The position numbers were made by a program, and so were the translations under genes. The notes under the pieces are model-generated. The model did no database searches. It was not told where the DNA came from and was given only the letters and a program-made list of their open reading frames with translations. From the NCBI RefSeq assembly GCF_003121925.1, contig NZ_QEWR01000002.1, positions 372,001 to 436,000 on the forward strand: a DNA stretch of 64,000 bases, written 5' to 3'. This stretch comes from Ignatzschineria indica (GTDB taxonomy: Bacteria > Pseudomonadota > Gammaproteobacteria > Cardiobacteriales > Wohlfahrtiimonadaceae). Shown in pieces: positions 29,985 through 39,522 of the stretch (position 1 is the first letter of the stretch; each line of letters begins with the position of its first letter).

Positions 29985-31187
29985 ATGGCAACCATAGAAG
30001 AGAGTCTAGAGATTATTCAACGTGGTACTGATGAAGTGATCTCCATTGAAGATTTAACCGCTAAATTGAAAGAGAATCGTCAGCTCCGCATTAAAGTAGG
30101 ATTTGACCCTACAGCTCCAGATCTACATCTCGGACATACCGTCGTAATCAATAAAATGCGTCACTTCCAAGATCTTGGTCACGAAGTGAACTTTCTTATC
30201 GGTGACTTTACCGGCATGATTGGCGATCCATCGGGGAAAGATGTTACACGCAAACCCCTTACTCGTGAGCAAGTTTTGGCAAATGCTAAGACCTATGAAG
30301 AGCAGATCTTTAAAGTACTCGATCCTAAGTTGACTAAAGTTGTCTTCAACTCACAATGGTTAGGTGAGCTAGGTACTGCAGGCATGATTCAACTCGCATC
30401 GCGCCATACCGTAGCCCGTATGTTAGAGCGTGATGACTTTGAAAAACGTTATAAAGCACAACAACCGATCGCCATTCATGAGTTTATCTACCCTCTTCTT
30501 CAAGGTTATGACTCTGTACATCTAAAAACAGATGTGGAGATCGGAGGAACAGATCAGAAATTTAATCTCTTAATGGGTCGCGATCTACAGCGCGCTTATG
30601 GTAATGATAAACCACAATGTGCCATTACTATGCCCCTCTTAGTCGGTCTTGATGGTGTCAATAAGATGTCTAAATCTTTGGGCAACTATGTTGGCGTTGA
30701 TGAGGCACCCGATGAGCAATTTGGTAAATTGATGTCGATCTCAGATGATCTTATGTGGAACTACTTTGAGCTTTTAAGCTTCCGTTCAAATGCGGAAATT
30801 GCACGCCTCAAAGAGGAAGTTACAGCAGGACGCAATCCGCGCGATGTGAAATTTGAACTTTGTGAAGAGCTCATCACCCGTTATCACAATGCTGAAGCCG
30901 CCGCTTCTGCGCAACGTAACTTTATCGAGCGCTTCCAGAAAGGAAATCTTCCTGAGAATATCGAAGAAAAAGTAGTGACTTCAACAGATGGTGCGATCGG
31001 TATCGCTCAAGCAATGCGAGATGCTGGACTCGTCAGCTCAAATTCTGAAGGCTTTAGAATGATTACAGAAGGCGCGGTTCGCATCAATCAAGAGCGCATC
31101 GAAGATAAAGGCTTAACTCTCTCAAAAGGGGATAATGTTATTATTCAAGTCGGTAAGCGCCGTATTGCCAATGTGATTGTAAAATAG
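29985..31187 (+). CDS. tyrS: Tyrosine--tRNA ligase
   Basis: Class I aminoacyl-tRNA synthetase. 400 residues. The HIGH-type motif is HLGHT near residue 43, the tyrosine-specific [19 protein letters not shown] follows, KMSKS is near 226, and the C-terminal S4-like domain (about 335-400) ends [20 protein letters not shown]. This is the TyrS form common outside enterobacteria (TyrZ-like length). AGGA lies before the ATG. The 285 bases upstream repeat variants of ctttaataag without coding content. Confidence 0.95.
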   Translation: MATIEESLEIIQRGTDEVISIEDLTAKLKENRQLRIKVGFDPTAPDLHLGHTVVINKMRHFQDLGHEVNFLIGDFTGMIGDPSGKDVTRKPLTREQVLANAKTYEEQIFKVLDPKLTKVVFNSQWLGELGTAGMIQLASRHTVARMLERDDFEKRYKAQQPIAIHEFIYPLLQGYDSVHLKTDVEIGGTDQKFNLLMGRDLQRAYGNDKPQCAITMPLLVGLDGVNKMSKSLGNYVGVDEAPDEQFGKLMSISDDLMWNYFELLSFRSNAEIARLKEEVTAGRNPRDVKFELCEELITRYHNAEAAASAQRNFIERFQKGNLPENIEEKVVTSTDGAIGIAQAMRDAGLVSSNSEGFRMITEGAVRINQERIEDKGLTLSKGDNVIIQVGKRRIANVIVK

Positions 31188-31239
31188 ATTGTCAAAACTA
31201 GAGGAAAAACTAGAGGAATCTATTAGAAAAACTCATAAA

Positions 31240-31299
31240 AAGAGCTCAGTTAAATTAGGAGACCAATATCACTCTTAATCGAAACTGAGCTCTTCTTTC
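31240..31299. terminator. Long inverted repeat downstream of tyrS (possible terminator)
   Basis: AAGAGCTCAGTT (31240-31251) pairs perfectly with AACTGAGCTCTT (31283-31294) across 31 bases, followed by a short pyrimidine tail CTTTCT. The poor T run makes termination less certain. Confidence 0.55.
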
Positions 31300-31465
31300 T
31301 ATAGCGTTTACTAACTCTAAACAACAACTCTAGAGAATTAACCCCAACAATGCTACCGATTACCACTTGTAATCACCTCTCAATAGCGTCACAATAAGTT
31401 TCAAAGCAAATTAATCGTAAACATCTTATCAATCTACAATCGAACTGATCTTTGGAGAGTTATAA

Positions 31466-31789
31466 ATGACATTTGTCGTAACAGATAATTGTATCTTATG
31501 TAAATATACCGACTGTGTTGAGGTATGCCCTGTTGACTGCTTCCATGAAGGACCGAACTTTCTTGTGATCGATCCTGATGAGTGTATCGACTGCACCCTC
31601 TGTGAACCTGAATGCCCTGCCGGCGCAATTCTTGCGGATGATGATCTTAGTGAAGATCAGATGGTTTTCCTAGAACTCAATGCGGAATTAGCACGTAAGT
31701 GGCCCGTTATTACAGAACAGAAACCGCCTCTTCCCGATGCAGAGAAGTGGGATGGTGTTCCTAATAAACTCCCCCATCTTGAAAAATAG
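31466..31789 (+). CDS. fdxA: FdxA-type 7Fe ferredoxin
   Basis: 107 residues carrying one [3Fe-4S] and one [4Fe-4S] cluster. The N-terminal motif [17 protein letters not shown] matches the Azotobacter FdI arrangement, the second is [16 protein letters not shown], and the C-terminal extension [13 protein letters not shown] is typical. Electron carrier in the cytosol. GGAGAG lies before the ATG. rsgA follows after 16 bases. Confidence 0.94.
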   Translation: MTFVVTDNCILCKYTDCVEVCPVDCFHEGPNFLVIDPDECIDCTLCEPECPAGAILADDDLSEDQMVFLELNAELARKWPVITEQKPPLPDAEKWDGVPNKLPHLEK

Positions 31790-31805
31790 AGAGCGATAAG
31801 AAAAG

Positions 31806-32798
31806 ATGAGCCGCCGTCTGACGAATCAACAAAAAAGGGTGATTGAAGCGCGTCAACAAGCGCTTCTCTCTAATGAAGAGCTACAAAATGCAACGCCCGG
31901 TCGGGTAATTGCACAGCATGGTCAACATGTGACACTCGAAGATGGCGAGCTAAATCTCCATAAAGCAGCTGTCAGACAGAGCCTTGGAACCATTGTTTGT
32001 GGAGATTATGTCTACTACCAATTAGAGCAGAGTGAACCGGTTGTGATCGCTCGTCTACCACGAGAAAACCACTTCTCACGGATCGCTTTTGGCGGGGCTG
32101 AAAAGATTTTAGCCGCTAATATTGATCAACTCTATATTGTGATCGCCCCTAAACCTGAGCCAAGCCCTTCACTGATCGATCGATATCTGATCGCTGCCTA
32201 CTACTTCGGCATTGAAGTCTCCTTTATTCTCAATAAGATCGACCAAATTGATGATTCTATCGATCTCTCCTTCTTAGAGGATTACCGCAAGCTCTCTATT
32301 CCTATTTTTGAGACCTCTATCTACCAGCCCGAATTGATCACTCAATTAGAAGAGGAGCTAGAGGGGAAAACATCGATCTTTGTCGGCCAATCTGGCGTCG
32401 GTAAATCTTCACTGACAAATCACCTCATCCCCTCTTTAGCACTGCAGACACAAAAAATTAATGCCTCCACGGGATTAGGGAATCACACAACGTCAACAAC
32501 TACCCTCTACCATCTGCCGATGACAGAGAGCTATCTTATCGATTCTCCCGGCGTTCGTAGTTTCAATATTGAACATCTCCCACTCGCTGCAATTGATGAA
32601 GGCTTTCCTGAGCTAAAAGCGATTACAACACCATGTCGTTTTAGCAACTGCAGCCATACCGATGATCCCGGTTGCCGTTATCAAGATGCGATTCATGAAG
32701 GATTGATCTCTCCTCGACGCTTAGAGAGTTATCTTCAAATTCGCACAAGTATTGCGGAGATGCAAGAGCGACAAAGTCGTGGAAAAAGACGACGTTAG
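31806..32798 (+). CDS. rsgA: Small ribosomal subunit biogenesis GTPase RsgA
   Basis: Circularly permuted GTPase that helps mature the 30S subunit. 330 residues: an OB-fold at about 35-100, G4 motif NKID before the G1 motif GQSGVGKSS, G3 DSPGVR, and the C-terminal zinc site CRFSNCSHTDDPGC. Likely co-transcribed with fdxA. The 3' end overlaps the convergent flavin-reductase gene by 4 bases. Confidence 0.96.
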   Translation: MSRRLTNQQKRVIEARQQALLSNEELQNATPGRVIAQHGQHVTLEDGELNLHKAAVRQSLGTIVCGDYVYYQLEQSEPVVIARLPRENHFSRIAFGGAEKILAANIDQLYIVIAPKPEPSPSLIDRYLIAAYYFGIEVSFILNKIDQIDDSIDLSFLEDYRKLSIPIFETSIYQPELITQLEEELEGKTSIFVGQSGVGKSSLTNHLIPSLALQTQKINASTGLGNHTTSTTTLYHLPMTESYLIDSPGVRSFNIEHLPLAAIDEGFPELKAITTPCRFSNCSHTDDPGCRYQDAIHEGLISPRRLESYLQIRTSIAEMQERQSRGKRRR

Positions 32799-33415
32799 CG
32801 CCTTTCAGAGTCAGGACGCAACATCTCAAAGAGATTATCCTGCTCACTATACCACCCTCTACCATGCATTCTGGCGATCAGATTTAACTTCGTTGCATCT
32901 ACGTAACCGGCATCAGCATCTATTAAAGCTTCATCAATCAAGTGAAGCATCACCACTTCGCCGAGAATAACTGCTTGATTCTCCCCCGTTGGGATCTCTT
33001 GATAGAGTCGACACTCCATCTTAACGGGTGAACTTGCGATCAGTGGGATAGGGAGAAGATCTCCGGCTATCACTTCAATTTGATGCTCTTTGAGCTCATC
33101 AACGCTTGCATCATAATCTCTACTGGTTAAATTCATCAGCTCAGCATCATCTCTATTGACCAGATTGATGCCAAAAATTTTTTGCTCACGAATATTACGC
33201 AATGTATCTTTAGCACTACCATCCGCCGAATGTTGAATTCCGAGTGCGACAATCGGTGGTTCGCTCCCCATCATATTGAAAAAGCTAAAAGGAGCAGCAT
33301 TAGATATGCCCGTTTGATCAACTGTTGTCACCCAAGCGATCGGCCTCGGGACAATCGTAGAGGCTAAAAGTTTATAGATCAGCTGAGGATCTCTATTTTG
33401 AAAATGATACTTCAT
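32795..33415 (-). CDS. Flavin reductase-like FMN-binding protein
   Basis: About 206 residues of the flavin-reductase (DIM6/NTAB) split-barrel family. It begins KYHFQNRDPQLIYKLLAST, then has IVPRPIAWVTTVD, AAPFSFFNMMGSEPP and a later GEVVMLHLID. The open frame extends 12 bases further to a TTG; the ATG used here is 3 bases past the thiD stop, with GGTGG just before. It appears to be the last gene of the thiM-thiE-thiD operon. A role in thiamine metabolism is suggested only by position. Confidence 0.8.
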   Translation of the reverse strand: MKYHFQNRDPQLIYKLLASTIVPRPIAWVTTVDQTGISNAAPFSFFNMMGSEPPIVALGIQHSADGSAKDTLRNIREQKIFGINLVNRDDAELMNLTSRDYDASVDELKEHQIEVIAGDLLPIPLIASSPVKMECRLYQEIPTGENQAVILGEVVMLHLIDEALIDADAGYVDATKLNLIARMHGRGWYSEQDNLFEMLRPDSERR

Positions 33416-33417
33416 CT

Positions 33418-34209
33418 CTACCACCAACGATAAAAATGGTGTGTTGGCCCAATGCCTTTCCCGACATGTAGTCGATCGGCATGCTCAATCGCCCCTTCAA
33501 TATAGGCTTTTGCTAAACGAACACCATTTTTTAATCCATGAGAAGGATAGAGGGCGGCAATTGCGGCAGAGAGTGTACAGCCGGTACCATGCGTATTTTT
33601 AGTTGCAATACGCGTTGCGTTAAAGAGCTCAATCCCCTCTTCTGTTACCAAAAGATCGGGACTCTCCTCACTCTCAAGATGCCCACCTTTCATCAAGACT
33701 GCTTTAGGTCCTAAAGAGAGAAGCGCTCTTCCCTGCTCTGCCATCTCGTCAATATTTTGCGCCTCCTTCACTCCTAAAAGCGCCGCAGCTTCGGGTAGAT
33801 TGGGCGTAATAATATCTGCTAAAGGAAGTAGCGCTTCACGGATAGCTGTCACGGCCTCCTCAACTAATAGTGGATGTCCACCTTTTGCTATCATCACCGT
33901 ATCTAAAACAACAAAAGGGATCGGTCGCTCCGTTAACAATTTTGCAACTGTTGTAATAATCTCACTATTGACAAGTGCCCCCATTTTAACGGCATCAACA
34001 TCGATATCATCCATTAATGTATGGTACTGCTTCTCAATAAATTCTGTAGGAACCGGCAAAACGCCCGTAACACCTTGTGTAGATTGAGCTGTCAATGCCG
34101 AGAGAATCGCCATCCCATAGCACCCAAGTGCCGAAAAGGTCTTCAAATCTGCCTGAATACCGGCACCACCGCTAGGATCAGATCCGGCAATTGTTAAGAT
34201 CTTATTCAT
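33418..34209 (-). CDS. thiD: Hydroxymethylpyrimidine (phosphate) kinase ThiD
   Basis: Phosphorylates HMP and HMP-P to HMP-PP for thiamine synthesis or salvage. About 263 residues from the ATG chosen (MNKILTIAGSDPSGG). The frame is open further upstream, but that sequence lies over thiE and is not conserved. Motifs: AGSDPSGGAGIQADLKTF at the N-terminus, VLDTVMIAKGG, TPNLPEAA, and the anion-hole GTGCTLSAAIAAL. The start overlaps the thiE stop by 8 bases. Confidence 0.94.
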   Translation of the reverse strand: MNKILTIAGSDPSGGAGIQADLKTFSALGCYGMAILSALTAQSTQGVTGVLPVPTEFIEKQYHTLMDDIDVDAVKMGALVNSEIITTVAKLLTERPIPFVVLDTVMIAKGGHPLLVEEAVTAIREALLPLADIITPNLPEAAALLGVKEAQNIDEMAEQGRALLSLGPKAVLMKGGHLESEESPDLLVTEEGIELFNATRIATKNTHGTGCTLSAAIAALYPSHGLKNGVRLAKAYIEGAIEHADRLHVGKGIGPTHHFYRWW

Positions 34210-34876
34210 TCTCACCTCGCACAATCGATGCCAATCGTCTTGTAGCTGACGCAATATCTGCCTGCCCACAGATAGCGGAAACAACGGCAATTCCATCGAC
34301 ACCGCTCTTCATAACACTTGCTGCATTATCAATATTAATTCCACCGATTGCGACCTTTGGAATATCTCTCTGCGCGGCAATCATACTCAATCCTTCAACT
34401 CCAAGAGCCTTTCGTGCATCTTTTTTTGTTGAGGTTGCAAAGACAGGGCCAATTCCAACATAATCGACATCTTGCAGTTCGACCTGCTCCATCTCATAGA
34501 TTGAACCGACAGAGAGCCCTAAAATTTTGTTAGGACCTAACAAACGACGTGCGACATCTGCAGGCAGATCCTTCTGCCCCACATGAACACCATCTGCATC
34601 AATAGCTAGCGCCACATCGATATGGTCATTCACAATGAGCGGCACATCATAATCTTCTAAAAGCGCTTTCAGTAATAATCCCGCATCATACCAATAACGC
34701 TTATCAACCTCTTTTTCTGAGCGAAGCTGCACACAGGTAACACCTCGTTCAACGGCCTCATAAACCGTTGAGACCATACCTGCAATACCACCACAGAGCT
34801 CAGGGTCGAGCACAAGATAGAGCGATAGATCAAATGAGGTACGACTCAACTCCCGACGAATTTTCGGATATCCCAT
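34202..34876 (-). CDS. thiE: Thiamine-phosphate synthase ThiE
   Basis: Joins HMP-PP and thiazole phosphate to make thiamine phosphate. 224 residues with a TIM-barrel pattern: VTCVQLRSE, LIVNDHIDVALAIDADG, VHVGQKDLP, VDYVGIGPVFAT, VAIGGIN and GVDGIAVVSAI. AAGGAG lies before the ATG. Coupled to thiD by overlap. Confidence 0.95.
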   Translation of the reverse strand: MGYPKIRRELSRTSFDLSLYLVLDPELCGGIAGMVSTVYEAVERGVTCVQLRSEKEVDKRYWYDAGLLLKALLEDYDVPLIVNDHIDVALAIDADGVHVGQKDLPADVARRLLGPNKILGLSVGSIYEMEQVELQDVDYVGIGPVFATSTKKDARKALGVEGLSMIAAQRDIPKVAIGGINIDNAASVMKSGVDGIAVVSAICGQADIASATRRLASIVRGENE

Positions 34877-35000
34877 CCTTTCTCCTTTATATATTCACTA
34901 ATCGATCAATAATGTGACCATCTCATCTTAATAGTCATTTCATCCTATAGCCTTAAAACTTTGAAGCCCTAGAGCACGGCATTTGATCGTTTGATTGTCC

Positions 35001-35030
35001 AATACTCAATACTCAATACTCAATACTCAA
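35001..35030. repeat. Tandem repeat, four copies of aatactc
   Basis: Four perfect 7-base units lie just past the 3' end of thiM, in the 157-base gap to thiE. They lie within the presumed operon transcript. Confidence 0.85.
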
Positions 35031-35033
35031 TTA

Positions 35034-35855
35034 TTAAAACTGAATCTCGGGGGCTTCCCTTTTTGCAATCTCTAATAATCTCTCAGGAGTCATATTGGAG
35101 ATCTCATCGAGATATTGAAGGGCGAATGAACCCATTCCTGTCGCTTTTTCAGCAGCAAATTCGCCGGCAAGCGCAACTAAATAGCAAGCTGTCGCAGCGG
35201 CTTCTAGCGTATCTGGTGTTGAGCCGATCATTCCGGCAACAAGCGCAGAGAGCGAACAGCCTGTCCCGGTCACTCGCGTTAAGAGTGTCGTTCCAGCAGA
35301 GATGGTATAACCTCGACTGCCATCGGTAATATAGTCTACCTCGCCAGTCATCACCACTATTGTCTGAAATTCTCTGGCAACCATCTCTGCATATTGAGCT
35401 ACATCACTGCCCGACTCATGAGAATCAACACCTTTAGCAAGAGCATCAATACCGGCTAATACCATTATTTCGGCAATATTTCCCCGAATCACAGTAGGAC
35501 GATAAGCGAGTAACTCATGCACTATCTTTGTACGAAAATAGAGCGCTGAGCCAATCCCTACAGGATCTAATACCCAAGGTGTTCCCGTAACCATTGCCTG
35601 CTTTGCTGAATGGAGCATCGCTTCTGCTCGTATCTGCGTTAAAGTTCCCACATTGATTAGAAGCGAGCTAGAGATCTCTGTAAACTCTGCGCACTCCTGA
35701 ATATCAGGAATCATTGCCGGACTTCCCCCCGTCGCTAAGAGTAGATTTGCCGTAAAATTTTGGACAACATCATTTGTCATACAATGAACTAATGGTGATT
35801 TCTCTTGATACTCCATCAAGTAGGGGATCGCATTTAAGGCGGAAAAGGGAACCAT
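35034..35855 (-). CDS. thiM: Hydroxyethylthiazole kinase ThiM
   Basis: Phosphorylates 4-methyl-5-hydroxyethylthiazole, the thiazole salvage step. About 273 residues from the ATG preceded by GAGGAG (MVPFSALN); the open frame runs 18 codons further without a ribosome site. Motifs: HCMTNDVVQNFTANLLLA, GGSPAM, WVLDPVGIGSAL, GNIAEIMVLAG and the anion hole VTGTGCSLSALVAG. First gene of a salvage operon thiM-thiE-thiD. I looked for a TPP riboswitch in the 200 bases upstream and found no CTGAGA or matching conserved core. Confidence 0.94.
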   Translation of the reverse strand: MVPFSALNAIPYLMEYQEKSPLVHCMTNDVVQNFTANLLLATGGSPAMIPDIQECAEFTEISSSLLINVGTLTQIRAEAMLHSAKQAMVTGTPWVLDPVGIGSALYFRTKIVHELLAYRPTVIRGNIAEIMVLAGIDALAKGVDSHESGSDVAQYAEMVAREFQTIVVMTGEVDYITDGSRGYTISAGTTLLTRVTGTGCSLSALVAGMIGSTPDTLEAAATACYLVALAGEFAAEKATGMGSFALQYLDEISNMTPERLLEIAKREAPEIQF

Positions 35856-36163
35856 ATAAAACTCCTCACTTATCTTAATCTGTTCTTTATTCGCGTTCTT
35901 TATTCGCATTCTTCAGTGATGCTCTTTATCAACGTTTTTCATAAACGTTTTCCATAAATATTGTCGTAAACGCTTTACGTCAATCAATCTCACTTCAACT
36001 CTTCTCTCTGCTGACGCTTAACCTCTCTATCTTACACTGAAAGTACCAAGTAAACATGATAATCATCAGTGAAAAATCGGACAAAAAGTAGCGATTTTTG
36101 CATCAATTATTCAATCTCGTTCCCGATTTCTAACCAATTTCACCCAAAAAGAGAAGAAATCCG

Positions 36164-36169
36164 TATAAT
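36164..36169 (+). promoter_or_regulatory. Consensus -10 box upstream of rnd
   Basis: TATAAT lies 30 bases before the rnd start. I see no good -35 at 16-18 bases. The rest of the 343-base thiM-rnd gap holds only an acgttt-rich stretch (35930-35980). Confidence 0.45.
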
Positions 36170-36198
36170 AAGACCCTCACTATATTGCGGAATAAGAT

Positions 36199-37098
36199 AT
36201 GAAAGACCTCTACATCGATACTCAAGAAGCCTTAGATCAGTGGTGCCAAAAGCAGCTCCAGCAGATTGAACTGTTAGCGCTCGATACAGAGTTTCTTCGG
36301 GTTAAAACCTATTTCCCGAAGCTCTGCCTTATTCAACTTGCAACAGAGACAGAAGCAGTCTGTATCGATCCTTTAGCGCTTCAAGATTTTACCCACCTCA
36401 AAGCACTCTTAACAGCAGAACATATTACGAAAATTATCCATTCTGCGAGCCAAGATCTTGAGGCGATTCTTCATGCGCTCGATATTCTTCCCGCGCCGGT
36501 ATTCGATACCCAGATTGCAGCACAGATCACACAACAGCAGAAGGTCGGCATGAGCTATCATGACCTTGTTCTTCACTATTGTAATGTTGATCTTATTCGC
36601 GATCAGACCCGTACACAGTGGGATCTTCGTCCTCTAACGAGCGAACAGCTAAAGTATGCTTACGATGATGTTCACTACCTTATTCCGACATATCATAAAC
36701 TTCAAAAAGAGATCTGTGATGCCGGCAAAGAGGGAGAGCTACGCTCCCATTTCACCCCCCTAACAGAACGGGAGCGATATGAGCCACAACCAGAACAAGC
36801 ATGGCGTAAAGTGAAGGGATATAAGCGTTTAAGAGGCGCATCTAAACAGCTCCTAAAAGCTTTAGCGAAGATGCGTGAATTGATCGCAATTCAGAAAAAT
36901 CTCCCTAAACGTTGGATTATTAAGGATGATATTTTAATTCGTATTGCTGAAAGTTATGCCAAAAAGGATCACAAGCTCTATAGCGACTATGCTGTCAGCT
37001 CCTATTCTGAAGAGATTCAGGAGAGATTAATTCGAACAATTGAAAATTTCTGGCAGCAAGGCGCCACATCTCAGTCTGAAGAAGGAGCTGAAGAGTAA
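36199..37098 (+). CDS. rnd: Ribonuclease D
   Basis: 3'-5' exoribonuclease that trims tRNA precursors. 299 residues, against 375 in E. coli. The DEDD exonuclease domain has ALDTEFLRVKTYFPKLCLIQ, SASQDLEAILHAL and YAYDDVHYL, preserving all acidic positions and the Tyr. One HRDC domain follows (about 200-290); the second C-terminal HRDC of the E. coli protein is missing. Confidence 0.92.
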   Translation: MKDLYIDTQEALDQWCQKQLQQIELLALDTEFLRVKTYFPKLCLIQLATETEAVCIDPLALQDFTHLKALLTAEHITKIIHSASQDLEAILHALDILPAPVFDTQIAAQITQQQKVGMSYHDLVLHYCNVDLIRDQTRTQWDLRPLTSEQLKYAYDDVHYLIPTYHKLQKEICDAGKEGELRSHFTPLTERERYEPQPEQAWRKVKGYKRLRGASKQLLKALAKMRELIAIQKNLPKRWIIKDDILIRIAESYAKKDHKLYSDYAVSSYSEEIQERLIRTIENFWQQGATSQSEEGAEE

Positions 37099-37302
37099 TG
37101 AGTCAGTTTAAGTAGATTGAGTGGATTGAAGATTGAATGGATTAAGTGAAATAGGTAGATAGATTTAGCAGATTCATCAGAGAATCACTTTATTAATATT
37201 ACTCTATATCACTTACTCTGCTTCTCCTGTACTGCTTCTCCTACATTGCTTACTTTCAATACTTTTTACAAGCTTCTCCTATTGCTTTATTACCTTATTG
37301 CT

Positions 37303-38127
37303 TCACAGATCCTCTATCCACTGATCATCAATCAGAAGCGGTCGCATATCAGGTAATGATAAAAAAGCATCAGGAAAGAGATATTCCCCGGCAACTCCTG
37401 GCAAAGATAATTCCTGCCAACTCAACTGAGTGGCAAGATGAGGCGCAAATTGTTGTAATGGAATCTCTAAAAGAGTTGTGCAGTAGAGGTTCTCCTCCTC
37501 ACGTCCTTTTAAGATATAAGGCTCTCCTACCCTAGCTGCAACCATCTCTGCAAAATAGAATCGCTCGATATCAGGCAAAAATTCTGGCCGCGCAATCAGA
37601 TAAGTTTTAGCAAAGGTTGGGGAGAGAAATTTCTCAATCGGTGTTGCTAAAACTTGATTAGGAAGCGTCTCTTCATCATTTGTTGTGGCATGAGTCACAA
37701 TAATCTCTGGCTCAACTGCCGTAATCAGCGCTATATGGGAAAACTCCCCACCACTGATCCACTGCACAAAGCGACTCTCCTTCCCATATGCCGTACGAAA
37801 GACAATATCGCCTACAGCCAATTGATCGCGATAGGTCGAATCCCAAGGCTGGTAATACTCTTGATTACTAAAAGGATTGAGATCAATCTCTAAGACGACA
37901 ATAAGCGCTATCAATAATGTAATACAGAAGAGAGATAACACAATAAGGAGTAATCTCACACGCCGATTGATACTTCTGACATACCCTTGAGCTAATCGCC
38001 CAAGCGATAAGAGAACAGAAAATGGGCGAAAAATTTTAAAATAATTGCGTTTAGGATAATTGCGTTTAGGATAATTGCGCATAAGTGATCGCCCTAAAAA
38101 ATGGATAAGTCCAAACTTATAAAGCAT
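37303..38127 (-). CDS. YiiX/YebB-like permuted papain-fold hydrolase with N-terminal membrane anchor
   Basis: 274 residues. One membrane helix (about 58-80) is followed by a periplasmic domain with AVGDIVFRTAYGKESRFVQW, GGEFSHIALITAVEP (catalytic His region) and LYCTTLLE (catalytic Cys region). This is the order expected of the NlpC/P60-like YiiX family (PF05708). The substrate is unknown; relatives act on lipids or peptide bonds at the envelope. Near the N-terminus NYPKR is repeated because a 15-base unit is repeated. The first ATG lies 11 bases beyond a minus-strand terminator; a second ATG 15 codons in (RNYPKRNYP) is an alternative. Confidence 0.75.
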   Translation of the reverse strand: MLYKFGLIHFLGRSLMRNYPKRNYPKRNYFKIFRPFSVLLSLGRLAQGYVRSINRRVRLLLIVLSLFCITLLIALIVVLEIDLNPFSNQEYYQPWDSTYRDQLAVGDIVFRTAYGKESRFVQWISGGEFSHIALITAVEPEIIVTHATTNDEETLPNQVLATPIEKFLSPTFAKTYLIARPEFLPDIERFYFAEMVAARVGEPYILKGREEENLYCTTLLEIPLQQFAPHLATQLSWQELSLPGVAGEYLFPDAFLSLPDMRPLLIDDQWIEDL

Positions 38128-38138
38128 ATAAAGAATAT

Positions 38139-38164
38139 AAAAAAAGAACGCTGTTAACGTTCTT
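38139..38164 (-). terminator. Minus-strand terminator of the DUF4878 lipoprotein gene
   Basis: Read on the minus strand, AAGAACG pairs with CGTTCTT across TTAACAG, followed by TTTTTT. It closes the upstream lipoprotein gene immediately before the YiiX-like start. Confidence 0.75.
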
Positions 38165-38278
38165 CTTCTCTATCGATCTTCTATTAGCCTCTCAACTTGA
38201 TCCCAACATCAAATGTCAATATCACCTAAATGAGAGATCTAGAATTAATTGGATAAAAGCTCAACAATTAGAAAACTG

Positions 38279-38695
38279 TTAGAACTTTACTCTCCAACCC
38301 TCTTTTCCTTTCATTGTTTCGATCTCTTCTGGATCTTCACTTGTGCCATTTTTATAATGAACTTGGAAAAGTACTGTCGCTTCTGTCTTGCTCTTATTAT
38401 ACTCTACATTATCGAAGGTAATATCTTTAAGCCCACCTTGTGAGTCATAATAATTTTTCCCCTCTTCCGCAAGAAGCGATAATTTCTCTTGAACAACAGC
38501 TTTACCGAGCGCCTCTTCCGGCGTATTAGCTTCATCAGGAATATAGACAACATTGGTCCAATTAGAAGCATCACCCGTTGCAAACATCTCAACAAATTGA
38601 CGCACAGCACCTTCTGGTGAATCTTTATCGGCAGAACATGCGGTCACAACGAGCGCAACAATCAGCGCAGTAAAAAAATACTTCAGTTTTTTCAT
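38279..38695 (-). CDS. DUF4878-type lipoprotein
   Basis: 138 residues. The N-terminus KKLKYFFTALIVALVVTAC has a lipobox, VTAC, at residues 17-20. The mature part begins DKDSPEGAVRQFVEMFATGD and ends MKGKEGWRVKF, the pattern of the NTF2-like DUF4878 lipoproteins. Function unknown; expected at the envelope. AAGGA lies before the ATG, and the gene has its own terminator, so it is probably a single-gene unit. Confidence 0.82.
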   Translation of the reverse strand: MKKLKYFFTALIVALVVTACSADKDSPEGAVRQFVEMFATGDASNWTNVVYIPDEANTPEEALGKAVVQEKLSLLAEEGKNYYDSQGGLKDITFDNVEYNKSKTEATVLFQVHYKNGTSEDPEEIETMKGKEGWRVKF

Positions 38696-39286
38696 AAAAT
38701 TAATCCTTAATATTAAGGTAAAGAAATTAAGCAGATCGTTATAGACCTTTTATTGATATCTCTAGATGATGCCAAAGAACCACACTATGGTGAGAATATT
38801 ACTCAACATGAATTATTCAACAGAAATTACTCAATATCAGTATCTCAACATAGAAGGTATAGAGTGCTCTGCTTTGGGCAAATATCATACTAATTTTCAA
38901 TTATAGCCTGATCTTTAAAATTTAGATTGTCAATATAATAGACACTTTTCTAATAGCATCTTCTCGATATAGAATCTGCCCGCTATAGCATCTGCTCGAT
39001 GGCGCCCTCCATAAACCTTCCTATCAGCCGATTATTTACTATCTCCATTTTTTAAACACCATTTTTAAAGATAATAACTGCAGGGTGATAACTTAAAGGC
39101 AATCAGACAGTTATCGTTCAGTGATCCCTCCCTTAAAATGGATAAGAATCAATGTGATAAATGATACGCTCATTTTTTTAGCAATAAAAATGCTTGTGTT
39201 TTTACAGAAATAGATTATCATCTTTCCTCATAGTTCATTGCATTGCTCAAGCAGCAAGAGAGGCAAAATAGGCAACTCAAAAAGTC
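38696..39286. other. AT-rich intergenic region before tRNA-Leu
   Basis: No gene, RNA or clear structure recognised in about 590 bases. The segment ctcgatatagaatctgcccgctatagcatctgctcgat (38970-39000) repeats tctgc(c/t)cg loosely. Confidence 0.4.
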
Positions 39287-39314
39287 TTGACAAGCAATAA
39301 AGACAATGTATAAT
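39287..39314 (+). promoter_or_regulatory. Sigma-70 promoter of tRNA-Leu
   Basis: Perfect TTGACA (39287-39292) and perfect TATAAT (39309-39314) with 16 bases between, 11 bases before the tRNA. Confidence 0.88.
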
Positions 39315-39325
39315 TTACGGCTTAT

Positions 39326-39409
39326 GCGAGCGTGGCGAAATTGGTATACGCGCTAGACTTAGGATCTAGTGGTTCATCCGTGAGAGTTCGAGTCTCTCCG
39401 CTCGCACCA
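39326..39409 (+). tRNA. tRNA-Leu (anticodon TAG)
   Basis: 84 bases including an encoded CCA. The acceptor arms GCGAGCG and CGCTCGC pair perfectly. The anticodon stem CTAGA/TCTAG encloses CTTAGGA, giving TAG. A variable arm of leucine type and a T-loop GTTCGAGTC are present. Confidence 0.97.
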
Positions 39410-39450
39410 TATTGAGTTATGGTGATAGAGATCACCTTAATAAGTTGAAG

Positions 39451-39477
39451 AAGGTGCTTGCATGAGCACCTTTTTTT
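39451..39477 (+). terminator. Terminator after tRNA-Leu
   Basis: AAGGTGCT pairs with AGCACCTT around TGCATG, followed by a T run. It separates the tRNA from tig. Confidence 0.85.
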
Positions 39478-39522
39478 ATATTTTCAATTTTAGAATTCAA
39501 TCTTAGAATCGGGTATATAATT

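Noticed and set aside
34210-34302. Extended thiD start inside thiE
   Set aside because: The ThiD fold begins at MNKILTIAGSDPSG; the extension is out-of-frame thiE sequence.
35856-36060. Possible TPP riboswitch before thiM
   Set aside because: No CTGAGA or other conserved aptamer core on the minus strand.
39514-39522. TATATAATT just before the tig ATG as its promoter
   Set aside because: It abuts the start codon, so transcription would begin inside the gene.
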